Below are positions 32,301-43,700 of a stretch of DNA of 64,000 nt, one piece after another; within the stretch, counting starts at the first letter, position 1; each line of letters opens with the position of its first letter. The notes under the pieces are model-generated. The model was not told the origin of the DNA. It was given only the letters and a program-made list of their open reading frames with translations, and made no database searches. Source of the DNA: Brachypterus glaber (taxonomy: Eukaryota; Arthropoda; Insecta; Coleoptera; Kateretidae); assembly GCA_958510825.1 (NCBI GenBank), contig OY294044.1, forward strand, positions 72,428,095-72,492,094. Direction: 5' to 3'. The translations under genes and the position numbers were made by a program.

Positions 32301-34693
32301 GAAAAAACGTAAAAAAACGATCGGCCTCTACAATTTTTTTTATATTTGCCTAAATTACTTCTTTAGGTGTGTAACCCTCTAGCTGCTGTGGGCGTATATT
32401 ACGTTTGGACTTTTTCGCACAAATAAATATTAACACCTTGAAACTACTGCAAACCTTCTTATACGTTTATCTACGTATAATTTATATACATATTTATTAT
32501 ACGTATTTATGGGCGTATTTATATATTGCGCCCAAATAAATTATTTACAGCCTAAAACTGCTGCAAACGTTCTTATACATATGTATGTAGAGTTAAACAA
32601 TTTATGAAAAAAATTATGGGTCGGAAACAAAAAGTTAAAATTTGCAGAAATCCACCCTGATAGGGTATGAGGACAGACGTATATTTCATAAATGTTCATA
32701 TTCGTGTATTTCTCATCATTAAACCGCATGCTTTCGGTAACCTGGTATTTTAACATGCAAAAAGATAAACATTAAGGTTTTTCTGTTAAAATGATAAGAT
32801 TTACGCCGCAATTTTTTCGTTATTTATTTTATTCAAAATCAGCGGTATCAAAAATAGTCATATGCAAAAATTCAGAGTTTTGTCCCTGTTTTTTTCTTGA
32901 CCCACGTGTTTATGTTTGTTTTTTAACCTCGTACTATTCTACTTAATTAAGCATCCCCTAAGTCCAGGACTTGTGTGGGCTAGTAGTAAAGGGAACCACC
33001 GGCTTTAATTGACTTTCGAACCAATATATCTAGGGAGTACGCCTTCGCCAAATTTTAATTATTAATTAACTGAAAAAGGCAATCGGCGCCAGTGTGATTT
33101 GAACTCACGATCATTAGCTCAGTGTCAATGCTATATCGATGCCTTAGACCGCTGAGCTAATTCTCCCAATGTTGGCCTGTGTAATTAGTTACTGCATGTT
33201 TTATTGGATTTATACCATAATGATGAATTAATCCGTAGCGCGAAGCAAACAAAGTTTCATGAAACCGGCTAATGGCCAAAGCCGTAACCAGGGGGAGGGC
33301 CCTATGCGTAACAGGAAGCGATCTTTGGTCTAACTACAATAATATTTTTGTGGATCTAAACATATAAATAGAAAAACCTTAATGTTCACTTTTTGTCTAC
33401 TTTTAATCAATGTTTTTAGGAACCGGCTATTTCTACGTCCGACGTACACGAAGCTGAGTGTTCGTCCAGTATTTTTTTTGCTGATTTTCAGGGTTTTTAA
33501 AACTTTTATTTTCCCCGTTTAAATGGGGCGGCTAAGCCCCCCATTAGTATCAAAAACACCAAACAGTCGCAAAAACCGACCTAAACCAATGAGTTAGGTT
33601 ATGTTACGTCGGCCGTATAAATAGCGACTTCACATACAGGATGGCCCATAAGTAAATAACTTTTTTGCTTGTCAATGTTTTTAATTTATTTCTTTTACAA
33701 TATAGAGTAAGGAAATGGATTTTTTTTGAAATAGGTATAAAAAATCATGTTTTTTAAATGACGTCCATTTTCCGCTTTCTAAGCACGGGCTCTTTTTACG
33801 ACATTTTCCATGACGGCTCTTAACATGTATGGCTCCAGCTAGGCTCATGCGCCTACGTAAATTTCACCCCCTCAAGGTCACGGTTTGGTGCTGTGTTACT
33901 TTCCAAATGCCAATCGGGATTTACTTCTGCTAGGAAAATGGCAATAGTTACAGTGAACGGCAACCGATATCGCGCAATGCTGGAAAATTTTGTGCGCCCT
34001 GCAGTGGAGGGCTTTCCAGAGACATAGCGGCAGCAAGATGGGGCAACTGGACATGCGGCCAGAGCCGTAATGCAGCTTTTAAGGCAAATTTTCGAAGAGC
34101 GAATAATTCGGATTTTCAATTTCCTTCGCGATCGCCTGATTTAACACCACCGACCTTTTTCTTGAGAGCTACCTGAAAGATCGAGTGTATGTCAACAAGT
34201 CCAGGAAATGGGGTCAACAAGTCCAGGACTATTTGAGAGCCCGTGCTTGCAAAGCGGAAAATGGACGTCATTTAAAAGACAATTTTTCTTGCAATGTTAC
34301 GCCTATGTTAATGGTATAGGAAAATAGCGTTGCAGGGGGGAGGGTCCAAAATGATCAAAATTTGCGTTACGTATACTTGAACGTTCCCTTATGGGCCACT
34401 CTGTATAACAGCTATTTCTACGCCCAACGTACACGAAGCTGTGTGTACGTCCAGTACTTTTTTTACCGATTTTTAGTGACTTTAAATGGGGAGTACGCTC
34501 CCCCATTAGCATTAAAAACACCAAAGGCGAAAAAACCGACGTAAACCAAAGAATTAGGTTATGTTACGTCGGACGTTTAAATAGCCAATTCGATATTTTT
34601 AACCCAGCTTCTGGTCTGGAAGATAAAAATAAAATATTTTTGTTATTTCCAGGGTTGGCACCTTCTGCAGTATTAATAGTGTCAAAGACATAA
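26301..34693 (+). CDS. UBXN1: UBX domain-containing protein 1 (SAKS1-type p97 adaptor)
   Basis: Adaptor that links ubiquitinated proteins to the AAA ATPase p97/VCP in the cytosol. Coding exons are 26,301-26,353, 26,412-27,292 and 34,653-34,693; phases fit and the product is 324 aa. Residues 1-45 form the UBA domain, with the MGF loop at 11-13. A C2H2 finger (C89, C92, H105, H111) is followed by FSESTEEKKPLT. A charged coiled coil spans about 120-215. The UBX domain runs about 240-324 with FPR at 294-296, the p97 contact. The UBX C-terminal strand (LAPSAVLIVSKT) comes from the 41-nt last exon behind a 7.36-kb intron full of transposons. The finger is absent from the human protein but, as I recall, found in other insects. 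Confidence 0.95.
27628..28551 (+). pseudogene. LINE reverse transcriptase fragment in UBXN1 intron
   Basis: About 290 residues of a reverse transcriptase of the same family as the LINE at 9,661. Motifs are NYRPISIINNFGKI, QYGFRSGISTEHAV, FLDMQKAFDTVPH, GVPQGTVLGPILF and SYADDT, then a Cys-rich NCTCK segment matching NCDCPK in the other copy. Similarity stops at IKNLGM (normally IKYLGI). After this, about 28,507, the frame continues in unrelated sequence. The endonuclease and C-terminal third are missing, so the fragment is cut at both ends, unlike a simple 5' truncation. It is in the same orientation as the host gene. Confidence 0.88.
29808..31195 (+). mobile_element. piggyBac-family element, internally deleted
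   Basis: 14-bp terminal inverted repeats (CACGTTCGCTGCGG on the left, CCGCAGCGAACGTG on the right) are flanked by TTAA at 29,804-29,807 and 31,196-31,199, the piggyBac hallmark. Subterminal regions carry repeated CTCGTACCGCTTATAAAATA units (twice at about 30,078-30,160) and GACTCGTACCG on the right side, possible transposase sites. At 1,388 bp it is about half an autonomous element. The remaining ORF covers only the transposase N-terminus. Confidence 0.93.
30282..30935 (+). pseudogene. piggyBac transposase, N-terminal fragment
   Basis: 217 codons. Residues 1-75 are strongly acidic (EEEFEEDSDDSVND and similar), as is usual at piggyBac/PGBD N-termini. The DDE_Tnp_1_7-type domain begins near SPYDFFQLF and runs through FFSIIIAMGI, INLYWS and MPRDRFLLILRCWHFVNN. 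The frame then enters unrelated sequence and stops after a few residues, at a deletion junction near 30,908. The catalytic aspartates and the C-terminal Cys-rich region are absent, so the product cannot be a working transposase. It could at most act as a truncated binder. Confidence 0.92.
31254..32020. mobile_element. MITE with GGAACGTTCAAGTATTAC ends, inserted in the foldback
   Basis: The left end GGAACGTTCAAGTATTACAT and the right end inverse GTAATACTTGAACGCTCC interrupt the right arm of the foldback. The interior has CCGGTT-rich text (about 31,413-31,490) and inverted TTTTCGAGAC segments near both ends. Loose right ends of the same family occur at 34,368-34,390 and 62,365-62,392. A 3-bp GAG at both borders may be the target duplication. 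Confidence 0.7.
32935..33167 (-). mobile_element. tRNA-headed SINE, copy 2
   Basis: Minus-strand head with a clear A box (TTAGCTCAGCGGTCTAAGGC) and B box (GAGTTCAAATCAC), then the same body as copy 1 at 3,669-3,923. The A-box half resembles a type II (Leu/Ser) tRNA, while copy 1 has a different one. It is in antisense orientation in the UBXN1 intron. It is not a tRNA gene because the ends do not pair. Confidence 0.85.
33424..33630. mobile_element. MITE with GGCTATTTCTACGTCCGACG end, left copy
   Basis: The terminus GGCTATTTCTACGTCCGACG is mirrored at the end by GTCGGCCGTATAAATAGC. The internal AAATGGGGCGGCTAAGCCCCCCATT is a local palindrome. A second copy in the same orientation is at 34,411-34,590. 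Confidence 0.7.
33637..34403 (+). pseudogene. mariner-like element with decayed transposase
   Basis: The ends CAGGATGGCCCATAAG and (inverse) CTTATGGGCCACTCTG are flanked by TA. On the plus strand, about 34,030-34,190 translates to pieces of a mariner-family transposase: QQDGATGHAARAVMQLLR (catalytic Asp block), then, after a frameshift, SRSPDLTPPTFFLESYLKDR (normally SPDLTPLDFFLWGYLK). The N-terminal DNA-binding part is not recognisable, and the ORF is broken and shortened. Inverted segments (TGACGTCCATTTTCCGCTTT) lie near both ends. Confidence 0.8.
34411..34590. mobile_element. MITE with GCTATTTCTACGCCCAACG end, right copy
   Basis: Diverged direct copy of 33,424-33,630 (shared GTACACGAAGCTG, TTAGGTTATGTTACGTCGG, CCCCATTAG). 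It starts a few bases after the mariner-like element and ends 60 bp before the last UBXN1 exon. The pair may be one duplicated element split by the mariner insertion. Confidence 0.7.
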
Positions 34694-34740
34694 CTTTTTG
34701 CTTAAAATAATGTTTAATATTTGCAGTTCTATATTACATA
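34694..34740 (+). other. start of UBXN1 3' UTR, cut by the giant transposon
   Basis: 47 nt between the TAA and the transposon. The last nine bases (34,732-34,740, TATTACATA) are the target-site duplication. No AATAAA lies here. The displaced UTR continues at 59,218 with an AATAAA at 59,334-59,339. Confidence 0.8.
34732..34740. repeat. target-site duplication, left
   Basis: TATTACATA, identical to 59,209-59,217. It directly abuts the ACGCGT terminus. 9 bp is the usual length for Mutator-like and Foldback elements. Confidence 0.92.
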
Positions 34741-37700
34741 ACGCGTGTGAAGTTAGCGGCCAGACTTGGCGGCCATTATTTCCGAACATAGCCGAATGTA
34801 ATAGACCTAATTTCAAAGACAGTATAATGTATAAATTATATCTTTTGTTGTAAATGAGCGTACATAACCAAGTAATACTATATATACAGGGCGACATTTG
34901 TCTCGTGGACCGCAGAAAACAATAAATTTATTTTTTTGGTGCTTTTGTCGAAATCTATACATTGTATCTAAACCAAATTTTTATGTAAAATAGCCCACTG
35001 ACCCACTACCAAAATGGTACTATATACAGGGCGACAGTTGCCGTGTGAACCGCAGAAAATAATAAATTTGGGTTTTTGGCTGCTGGCGATTTCATCGAAA
35101 TCTATGCATTGTATCTAAACTAAAGTGTTATGTAAAATAGCCTACAGGCCCACTATTAAAATGGTACTATATACAGGGCAACAGTTGCCGTCGGGTCCCC
35201 AGAAAATAATAAATGTGTTTTTTTGGCCGCTGGCGATTTTATCGAAATCTATGCATTGTATCCAAACTAAATTTTTATGTAAAATAGCCCACTGCCCCAC
35301 TACCAAAATGATACTATATACAGGGCAACAGTTGCCGTCTGGACTGCAGAAAATAATAAATTTGGTTTTTTGGCTGCTGGCGATTTTATCGAAATCTATG
35401 CATTGTATCCAAACTAAATTTTTATGTAAAATAGTCCACTGGCCCACTACCAAAATGATACTATATACAGGGCAACAGTTGCCGTCTGGACTGCAGAAAA
35501 TAATAAATTTGGTTTTTTGGCTGCTGGCGATTTTATCGAAATCTATGCATTGTATCTAAACTAAATTTTTATGTAAAATAGCCCACTGGCCCACTACCAA
35601 AATGATACTATATACAGGGCAACAGTTGCCGTCTGGACCGCAGAAAATAATAAATTTGGTTTTTTGGTTGCTGGCGATTTTATCGAAATCTATGCATTGT
35701 ATCTAAACTAAATTTTTATGTAAAATAGCCCACTGGCCCACTACCAAAATGATACTATATACAGGGCAACAGTTGCCGTCTGGACTGCAGAAAATAATAA
35801 ATTTGGTTTTTTGGCTGCTGGCGATTTTATCGAAATCTATGCATTGTATCTAAACTAAATTTTTATGTAAAATAGCCCACTGGCCCACTACCAAAATGAT
35901 ACTATATACAGGGCAACAGTTGCCGTCTGGACTGCAGAAAATAAAAATTTTGGTTTTTTGGCTGCTGGCGATTTTATCGAAATCTATGCATTGTATCTAA
36001 ACTAAATTGTTATGTAAAATAGCCTACAAGCCCACTATTAAAATGATACTATATACAGGGCAACAGTTGCCGTCTGGACCGCAGAAAATAATAAATTTGG
36101 TTTTTTGGTTGCTGGCGATTTTATCGAAATCTATGCATTGTATCTAAACCAAATTTTTATGTAAAATAGCCCACTGACCCACTACCAAAATGGTACTATA
36201 TACAGGGCGACAGTTGCCGTGTGAACCGCAGAAAATAATAAATTTGGTTTTTTGGCTGCTGGCGATTTTATCGAAATCTATGCATTGTATCCAAACTAAA
36301 TTTTTATGTAAAATAGCCCACTGGCCCACTACCAAATTGGTCCTATATACAGGGCAACAGTTGCCGTCTGGACCGCAGAAAATAATAAATTTGGTTTTTT
36401 GGTTGCTGGCGATTTTATCGAAATCTATGCATTGTATCCAAACTAAATATTTATGTAAAATAGCCCACTGGCCCACTACCAAATTGGTCCTATATACAGG
36501 GCAACAGTTGCCGTCTGGACCGCAGAAAATAATAAATTTGGTTTTTTGGTTGCTGGCGATTTTATCGAAATCTATGCATTGTATCTAAACCAAATTTTTA
36601 TGTAAAATAGCCCACTGGCCCACTACCAAAATGATACTATATACAGGGCAACAGTTGTCGTCTGGACCGCAGAAAATAATAAATTTGGTTTTTTGGTTGC
36701 TGGCGATTTTATCGAAATCTATGCATTGTATCCAAACTAAATTTTTATGTAAAATAGCCCACTGGCCCACTACCAAATTGGTCCTATATACAGGGCAACA
36801 GTTGCCGTCTGGACCGCAGAAAATAATAAATTTGGTTTTTTGGTTGCTGGCGATTTTATCGAAATCTATGCATTGTATCTAAACCAAATTTTTATGTAAA
36901 ATAGCCCACTGACCCACTACCAAAATGGTACTATATACAGGGCGACAGTTGCCGTGTCAACCGCAGAAAATAATAAATTTGGGTTTTTGGCTGCTGGCGA
37001 TTTCATCGAAATCTGTGCATTGTATCTAAACTAAATTGTTATGTAAAATAGCCTACAAGCCCACTATTAAAATGGTACTATATACAGGGCAACAGTTGCC
37101 GTCGGGTCCCCAGAAAATAATAAATGTGTTTTTTTGGCCGCTGGCGATTTTATCGAAATCTATGCATTGTATCTAAACTAAATTTTTATGTAAAATAGCC
37201 TACAAGCCCACTATTAAAATGATACTATATACAGGGCGACAGTTGCCGTGTCAACCGCAGAAAATAATAAATTTGGGTTTTTGGCTGCTGGCGATTTCAT
37301 CGAAATCTATGCATTGTATCTAAACTAAATTGTTATGTAAAATAGCCTACAAGCCCACTATTAAAATGATACTATATACAGGGCAACAGTTGCCGTCTGG
37401 ACTGCAGAAAATAATAAATTTGGTTTTTTGGCTGCTGGCGATTTTATCGAAATCTATGCATTGTATCCAAACTAAATTTTTATGTAAAATAGCCCACTGG
37501 CCCACTACCAAAATGATACTATATACAGGGCAACAGTTGTCGTCTGGACCGCAGAAAATAATAAATTTGGTTTTTTGGTTGCTGGCGATTTTATCGAAAT
37601 CTATGCATTGTATCCAAACTAAATTTTTATGTAAAATAGCCCACTGCCCCACTACCAAAATGATACTATATACAGGGCAACAGTTGCCGTCTGGACTGCA

Positions 37701-40700
37701 GAAAATAATAAATTTGGTTTTTTGGCTGCTGGCGATTTTATCGAAATCTATGCATTGTATCCAAACTAAATTTTTATGTAAAATAGTCCACTGGCCCACT
37801 ACCAAAATGATACTATATACAGGGCAACAGTTGCCGTCTGGACTGCAGAAAATAATAAATTTGGTTTTTTGGCTGCTGGCGATTTTATCGAAATCTATGC
37901 ATTGTATCTAAACTAATTTTTTATGTAAAATAGCCCACTGGCCCACTACCAAAATGATACTATATACAGGGCAACAGTTGCCGTCTGGACCGCAGAAAAT
38001 AATAAATTTGGTTTTTTGGTTGCTGGCGATTTTATCGAAATCTATGCATTGTATCTAAACTAAATTTTTATGTAAAATAGCCCACTGGCCCACTACCAAA
38101 ATGATACTATATACAGGGCAACAGTTGCCGTCTGGACTGCAGAAAATAATAAATTTGGTTTTTTGGCTGCTGGCGATTTTATCGAAATCTATGCATTGTA
38201 TCTAAACTAAATTTTTATGTAAAATAGCCCACTGGCCCACTACCAAAATGATACTATATACAGGGCAACAGTTGCCGTCTGGACTGCAGAAAATAATAAA
38301 TTTGGTTTTTTGGCTGCTGGCGATTTTATCGAAATCTATGCATTGTATCCAAACTAAATTTTTATGTAAAATAGCCCACTGGCCCACTACCAAATTGGTC
38401 CTATATACAGGGCAACAGTTGCCGTCTGGACCGCAGAAAATAATAAATTTGGTTTTTTGGTTGCTGGCGATTTTATCGAAATCTATGCATTGTATCTAAA
38501 CCAAATTTTTATGTAAAATAGCCCACTGACCCACTACCAAAATGGTACTATATACAGGGCGACAGTTGCCGTGTGAACCGCAGAAAATAATAAATTTGGT
38601 TTTTTGGCTGCTGGCGATTTTATCGAAATCTATGCATTGTATCCAAACTAAATTTTTATGTAAAATAGCCCACTGGCCCACTACCAAATTGGTCCTATAT
38701 ACAGGGCAACAGTTGCCGTCTGGACCGCAGAAAATAATAAATTTGGTTTTTTGGTTGCTGGCGATTTTATCGAAATCTATGCATTGTATCCAAACTAAAT
38801 TTTTATGTAAAATAGCCCACTGGCCCACTACCAAATTGGTCCTATATACAGGGCAACAGTTGCCGTCTGGACCGCAGAAAATAATAAATTTGGTTTTTTG
38901 GTTGCTGGCGATTTTATCGAAATCTATGCATTGTATCTAAACCAAATTTTTATGTAAAATAGCCCACTGGCCCACTACCAAAATGATACTATATACAGGG
39001 CAACAGTTGTCGTCTGGACCGCAGAAAATAATAAATTTGGTTTTTTGGTTGCTGGCGATTTTATCGAAATCTATGCATTGTATCCAAACTAAATTTTTAT
39101 GTAAAATAGCCCACTGGCCCACTACCAAATTGGTCCTATATACAGGGCAACAGTTGCCGTCTGGACCGCAGAAAATAATAAATTTGGTTTTTTGGTTGCT
39201 GGCGATTTTATCGAAATCTATGCATTGTATCTAAACCAAATTTTTATGTAAAATAGCCCACTGACCCACTACCAAAATGGTACTATATACAGGGCGACAG
39301 TTGCCGTGTCAACCGCAGAAAATAATAAATTTGGGTTTTTGGCTGCTGGCGATTTCATCGAAATCTGTGCATTGTATCTAAACTAAATTGTTATGTAAAA
39401 TAGCCTACAAGCCCACTATTAAAATGGTACTATATACAGGGCAACAGTTGCCGTCGGGTCCCCAGAAAATAATAAATGTGTTTTTTTGGCCGCTGGCGAT
39501 TTTATCGAAATCTATGCATTGTATCTAAACTAAATTTTTATGTAAAATAGCCTACAAGCCCACTATTAAAATGATACTATATACAGGGCAACAGTTGCCG
39601 TCTGGACTGCAGAAAATAATAAATTTGGTTTTTTGGCTGCTGGCGATTTTATCGAAATCTATGCATTGTATCTAAACTAAATTTTTATGTAAAATAGCCC
39701 ACTGGCCCACTACCAAAATGATACTATATACAGGGCAACAGTTGCCGTCTGGACTGCAGAAAATAATAAATTTGGGTTTTTGGTTGCTGGCGATTTTATC
39801 GAAATCTATGCATTGTATCCAAACTAAATTTTTATGTAAAATAGCCCACTGGCCCACTACCAAATTGGTCCTATATACAGGGCAACAGTTGCCGTCTGGA
39901 CCGCAGAAAATAATAAATTTGGTTTTTTGGTTGCTGGCGATTTTATCGAAATCTATGCATTGTATCTAAACCAAATTTTTATGTAAAATAGCCCACTGAC
40001 CCACTACCAAAATGGTACTATATACAGGGCGACAGTTGCCGTGTCAACCGCAGAAAATAATAAATTTGGGTTTTTGGCTGCTGGCGATTTCATCGAAATC
40101 TGTGCATTGTATCTAAACTAAATTGTTATGTAAAATAGCCTACAAGCCCACTATTAAAATGGTACTATATACAGGGCAACAGTTGCCGTCGGGTCCCCAG
40201 AAAATAATAAATGTGTTTTTTTGGCCGCTGGCGATTTTATCGAAATCTATGCATTGTATCTAAACTAAATTTTTATGTAAAATAGCCTACAAGCCCACTA
40301 TTAAAATGATACTATATACAGGGCGACAGTTGCCGTGTCAACCGCAGAAAATAATAAATTTGGGTTTTTGGCTGCTGGCGATTTCATCGAAATCTATGCA
40401 TTGTATCTAAACTAAATTGTTATGTAAAATAGCCTACAAGCCCACTATTAAAATGATACTATATACAGGGCAACAGTTGCCGTCTGGACTGCAGAAAATA
40501 ATAAATTTGGTTTTTTGGCTGCTGGCGATTTTATCGAAATCTATGCATTGTATCCAAACTAAATTTTTATGTAAAATAGCCCACTGGCCCACTACCAAAA
40601 TGATACTATATACAGGGCAACAGTTGTCGTCTGGACCGCAGAAAATAATAAATTTGGTTTTTTGGTTGCTGGCGATTTTATCGAAATCTATGCATTGTAT

Positions 40701-43700
40701 CCAAACTAAATTTTTATGTAAAATAGCCCACTGCCCCACTACCAAAATGATACTATATACAGGGCAACAGTTGCCGTCTGGACTGCAGAAAATAATAAAT
40801 TTGGTTTTTTGGCTGCTGGCGATTTTATCGAAATCTATGCATTGTATCCAAACTAAATTTTTATGTAAAATAGTCCACTGGCCCACTACCAAAATGATAC
40901 TATATACAGGGCAACAGTTGCCGTCTGGACTGCAGAAAATAATAAATTTGGTTTTTTGGCTGCTGGCGATTTTATCGAAATCTATGCATTGTATCTAAAC
41001 TAAATTTTTATGTAAAATAGCCCACTGGCCCACTACCAAAATGATACTATATACAGGGCAACAGTTGCCGTCTGGACCGCAGAAAATAATAAATTTGGTT
41101 TTTTGGTTGCTGGCGATTTTATCGAAATCTATGCATTGTATCTAAACTAAATTTTTATGTAAAATAGCCCACTGGCCCACTACCAAAATGATACTATATA
41201 CAGGGCAACAGTTGCCGTCTGGACTGCAGAAAATAATAAATTTGGTTTTTTGGCTGCTGGCGATTTTATCGAAATCTATGCATTGTATCCAAACTAAATT
41301 TTTATGTAAAATAGCCCACTGGCCCACTACCAAATTGGTCCTATATACAGGGCAACAGTTGCCGTCTGGACCGCAGAAAATAATAAATTTGGTTTTTTGG
41401 TTGCTGGCGATTTTATCGAAATCTATGCATTGTATCTAAACCAAATTTTTATGTAAAATAGCCCACTGACCCACTACCAAAATGGTACTATATACAGGGC
41501 GACAGTTGCCGTGTGAACCGCAGAAAATAATAAATTTGGTTTTTTGGCTGCTGGCGATTTTATCGAAATCTATGCATTGTATCCAAACTAAATTTTTATG
41601 TAAAATAGCCCACTGGCCCACTACCAAATTGGTCCTATATACAGGGCAACAGTTGCCGTCTGGACCGCAGAAAATAATAAATTTGGTTTTTTGGTTGCTG
41701 GCGATTTTATCGAAATCTATGCATTGTATCTAAACCAAATTTTTATGTAAAATAGCCCACTGACCCACTACCAAAATGGTACTATATACAGGGCGACAGT
41801 TGCCGTGTCAACCGCAGAAAATAATAAATTTGGGTTTTTGGCTGCTGGCGATTTCATCGAAATCTGTGCATTGTATCTAAACTAAATTGTTATGTAAAAT
41901 AGCCTACAAGCCCACTATTAAAATGGTACTATATACAGGGCAACAGTTGCCGTCGGGTCCCCAGAAAATAATAAATGTGTTTTTTTGGCCGCTGGCGATT
42001 TTATTGAAATCTATGCATTGTATCTAAACTAAATTTTTATGTAAAATAGCCTACAAGCCCACTATTAAAATGATACTATATACAGGGCGACAGTTGCCGT
42101 GTCAACCGCAGAAAATAATAAATTTGGGTTTTTGGCTGCTGGCGATTTCATCGAAATCTATGCATTGTATCTAAACTAAATTGTTATGTAAAATAGCCTA
42201 CAAGCCCACTATTAAAATGATACTATATACAGGGCAACAGTTGCCGTCTGGACTGCAGAAAATAATAAATTTGGTTTTTTGGCTGCTGGCGATTTTATCG
42301 AAATCTATGCATTGTATCCAAACTAAATTTTTATGTAAAATAGCCCACTGGCCCACTACCAAAATGATACTATATACAGGGCAACAGTTGTCGTCTGGAC
42401 CGCAGAAAATAATAAATTTGGTTTTTTGGTTGCTGGCGATTTTATCGAAATCTATGCATTGTATCCAAACTAAATTTTTATGTAAAATAGCCCACTGCCC
42501 CACTACCAAAATGATACTATATACAGGGCAACAGTTGCCGTCTGGACTGCAGAAAATAATAAATTTGGTTTTTTGGCTGCTGGCGATTTTATCGAAATCT
42601 ATGCATTGTATCCAAACTAAATTTTTATGTAAAATAGTCCACTGGCCCACTACCAAAATGATACTATATACAGGGCAACAGTTGCCGTCTGGACTGCAGA
42701 AAATAATAAATTTGGTTTTTTGGCTGCTGGCGATTTTATCGAAATCTATGCATTGTATCTAAACTAAATTTTTATGTAAAATAGCCCACTGGCCCACTAC
42801 CAAAATGATACTATATACAGGGCAACAGTTGCCGTCTGGACCGCAGAAAATAATAAATTTGGTTTTTTGGTTGCTGGCGATTTTATCGAAATCTATGCAT
42901 TGTATCTAAACTAAATTTTTATGTAAAATAGCCCACTGGCCCACTACCAAAATGATACTATATACAGGGCAACAGTTGCCGTCTGGACTGCAGAAAATAA
43001 TAAATTTGGTTTTTTGGCTGCTGGCGATTTTATCGAAATCTATGCATTGTATCCAAACTAAATTTTTATGTAAAATAGCCCACTGGCCCACTACCAAATT
43101 GGTCCTATATACAGGGCAACAGTTGCCGTCTGGACCGCAGAAAATAATAAATTTGGTTTTTTGGTTGCTGGCGATTTTATCGAAATCTATGCATTGTATC
43201 TAAACCAAATTTTTATGTAAAATAGCCCACTGACCCACTACCAAAATGGTACTATATACAGGGCGACAGTTGCCGTGTGAACCGCAGAAAATAATAAATT
43301 TGGTTTTTTGGCTGCTGGCGATTTTATCGAAATCTATGCATTGTATCCAAACTAAATTTTTATGTAAAATAGCCCACTGGCCCACTACCAAATTGGTCCT
43401 ATATACAGGGCAACAGTTGCCGTCTGGACCGCAGAAAATAATAAATTTGGTTTTTTGGTTGCTGGCGATTTTATCGAAATCTATGCATTGTATCTAAACC
43501 AAATTTTTATGTAAAATAGCCCACTGACCCACTACCAAAATGGTACTATATACAGGGCGACAGTTGCCGTGTCAACCGCAGAAAATAATAAATTTGGGTT
43601 TTTGGCTGCTGGCGATTTCATCGAAATCTGTGCATTGTATCTAAACTAAATTGTTATGTAAAATAGCCTACAAGCCCACTATTAAAATGGTACTATATAC

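Larger units (their letters stand above)
28870..32350. mobile_element. large foldback element, interrupted by two insertions
   Basis: The left arm (about 28,870-29,490) matches the right arm in inverted order. The right arm is split into 29,755-29,806, 31,200-31,254 and about 32,021-32,350. Shared texts include GACCTTCGTAGTTTACCTGA, AACGAAAGGTCCGATT and TCGACGTTTCAT. The breaks fall exactly at a piggyBac TTAA and at the start of another MITE. A small hairpin (29,575-29,717; TAACTGGCTTATTATTATTG and its inverse) lies in the centre. The outer limits are approximate. Confidence 0.75.
27293..34652 (+). other. last intron of UBXN1, filled with nested mobile elements
   Basis: The donor GTAAGT at 27,293 pairs with the acceptor TTATTTCCAG ending at 34,652. 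The joined codon is Gly, and the reading frame continues as the expected UBX end. Within it, in order, lie a LINE fragment, a foldback interrupted by a piggyBac derivative and a further MITE, a SINE, and a mariner relic flanked by two MITE copies. Stretches between them (28,560-28,870 and 32,360-32,930) show no gene. 28,590-28,660 shares a repeat fragment with 63,330-63,400. Confidence 0.9.

Noticed and set aside
33080..33167. tRNA-Leu/Ser-like gene on the minus strand
   Set aside because: Same reason: no pairing acceptor stem and a SINE body attached.
33853..34119. 88-codon minus-strand frame
   Set aside because: It is the complement of the mariner transposase relic, which reads on the plus strand (QQDGATGHAARA, SPDLTP).
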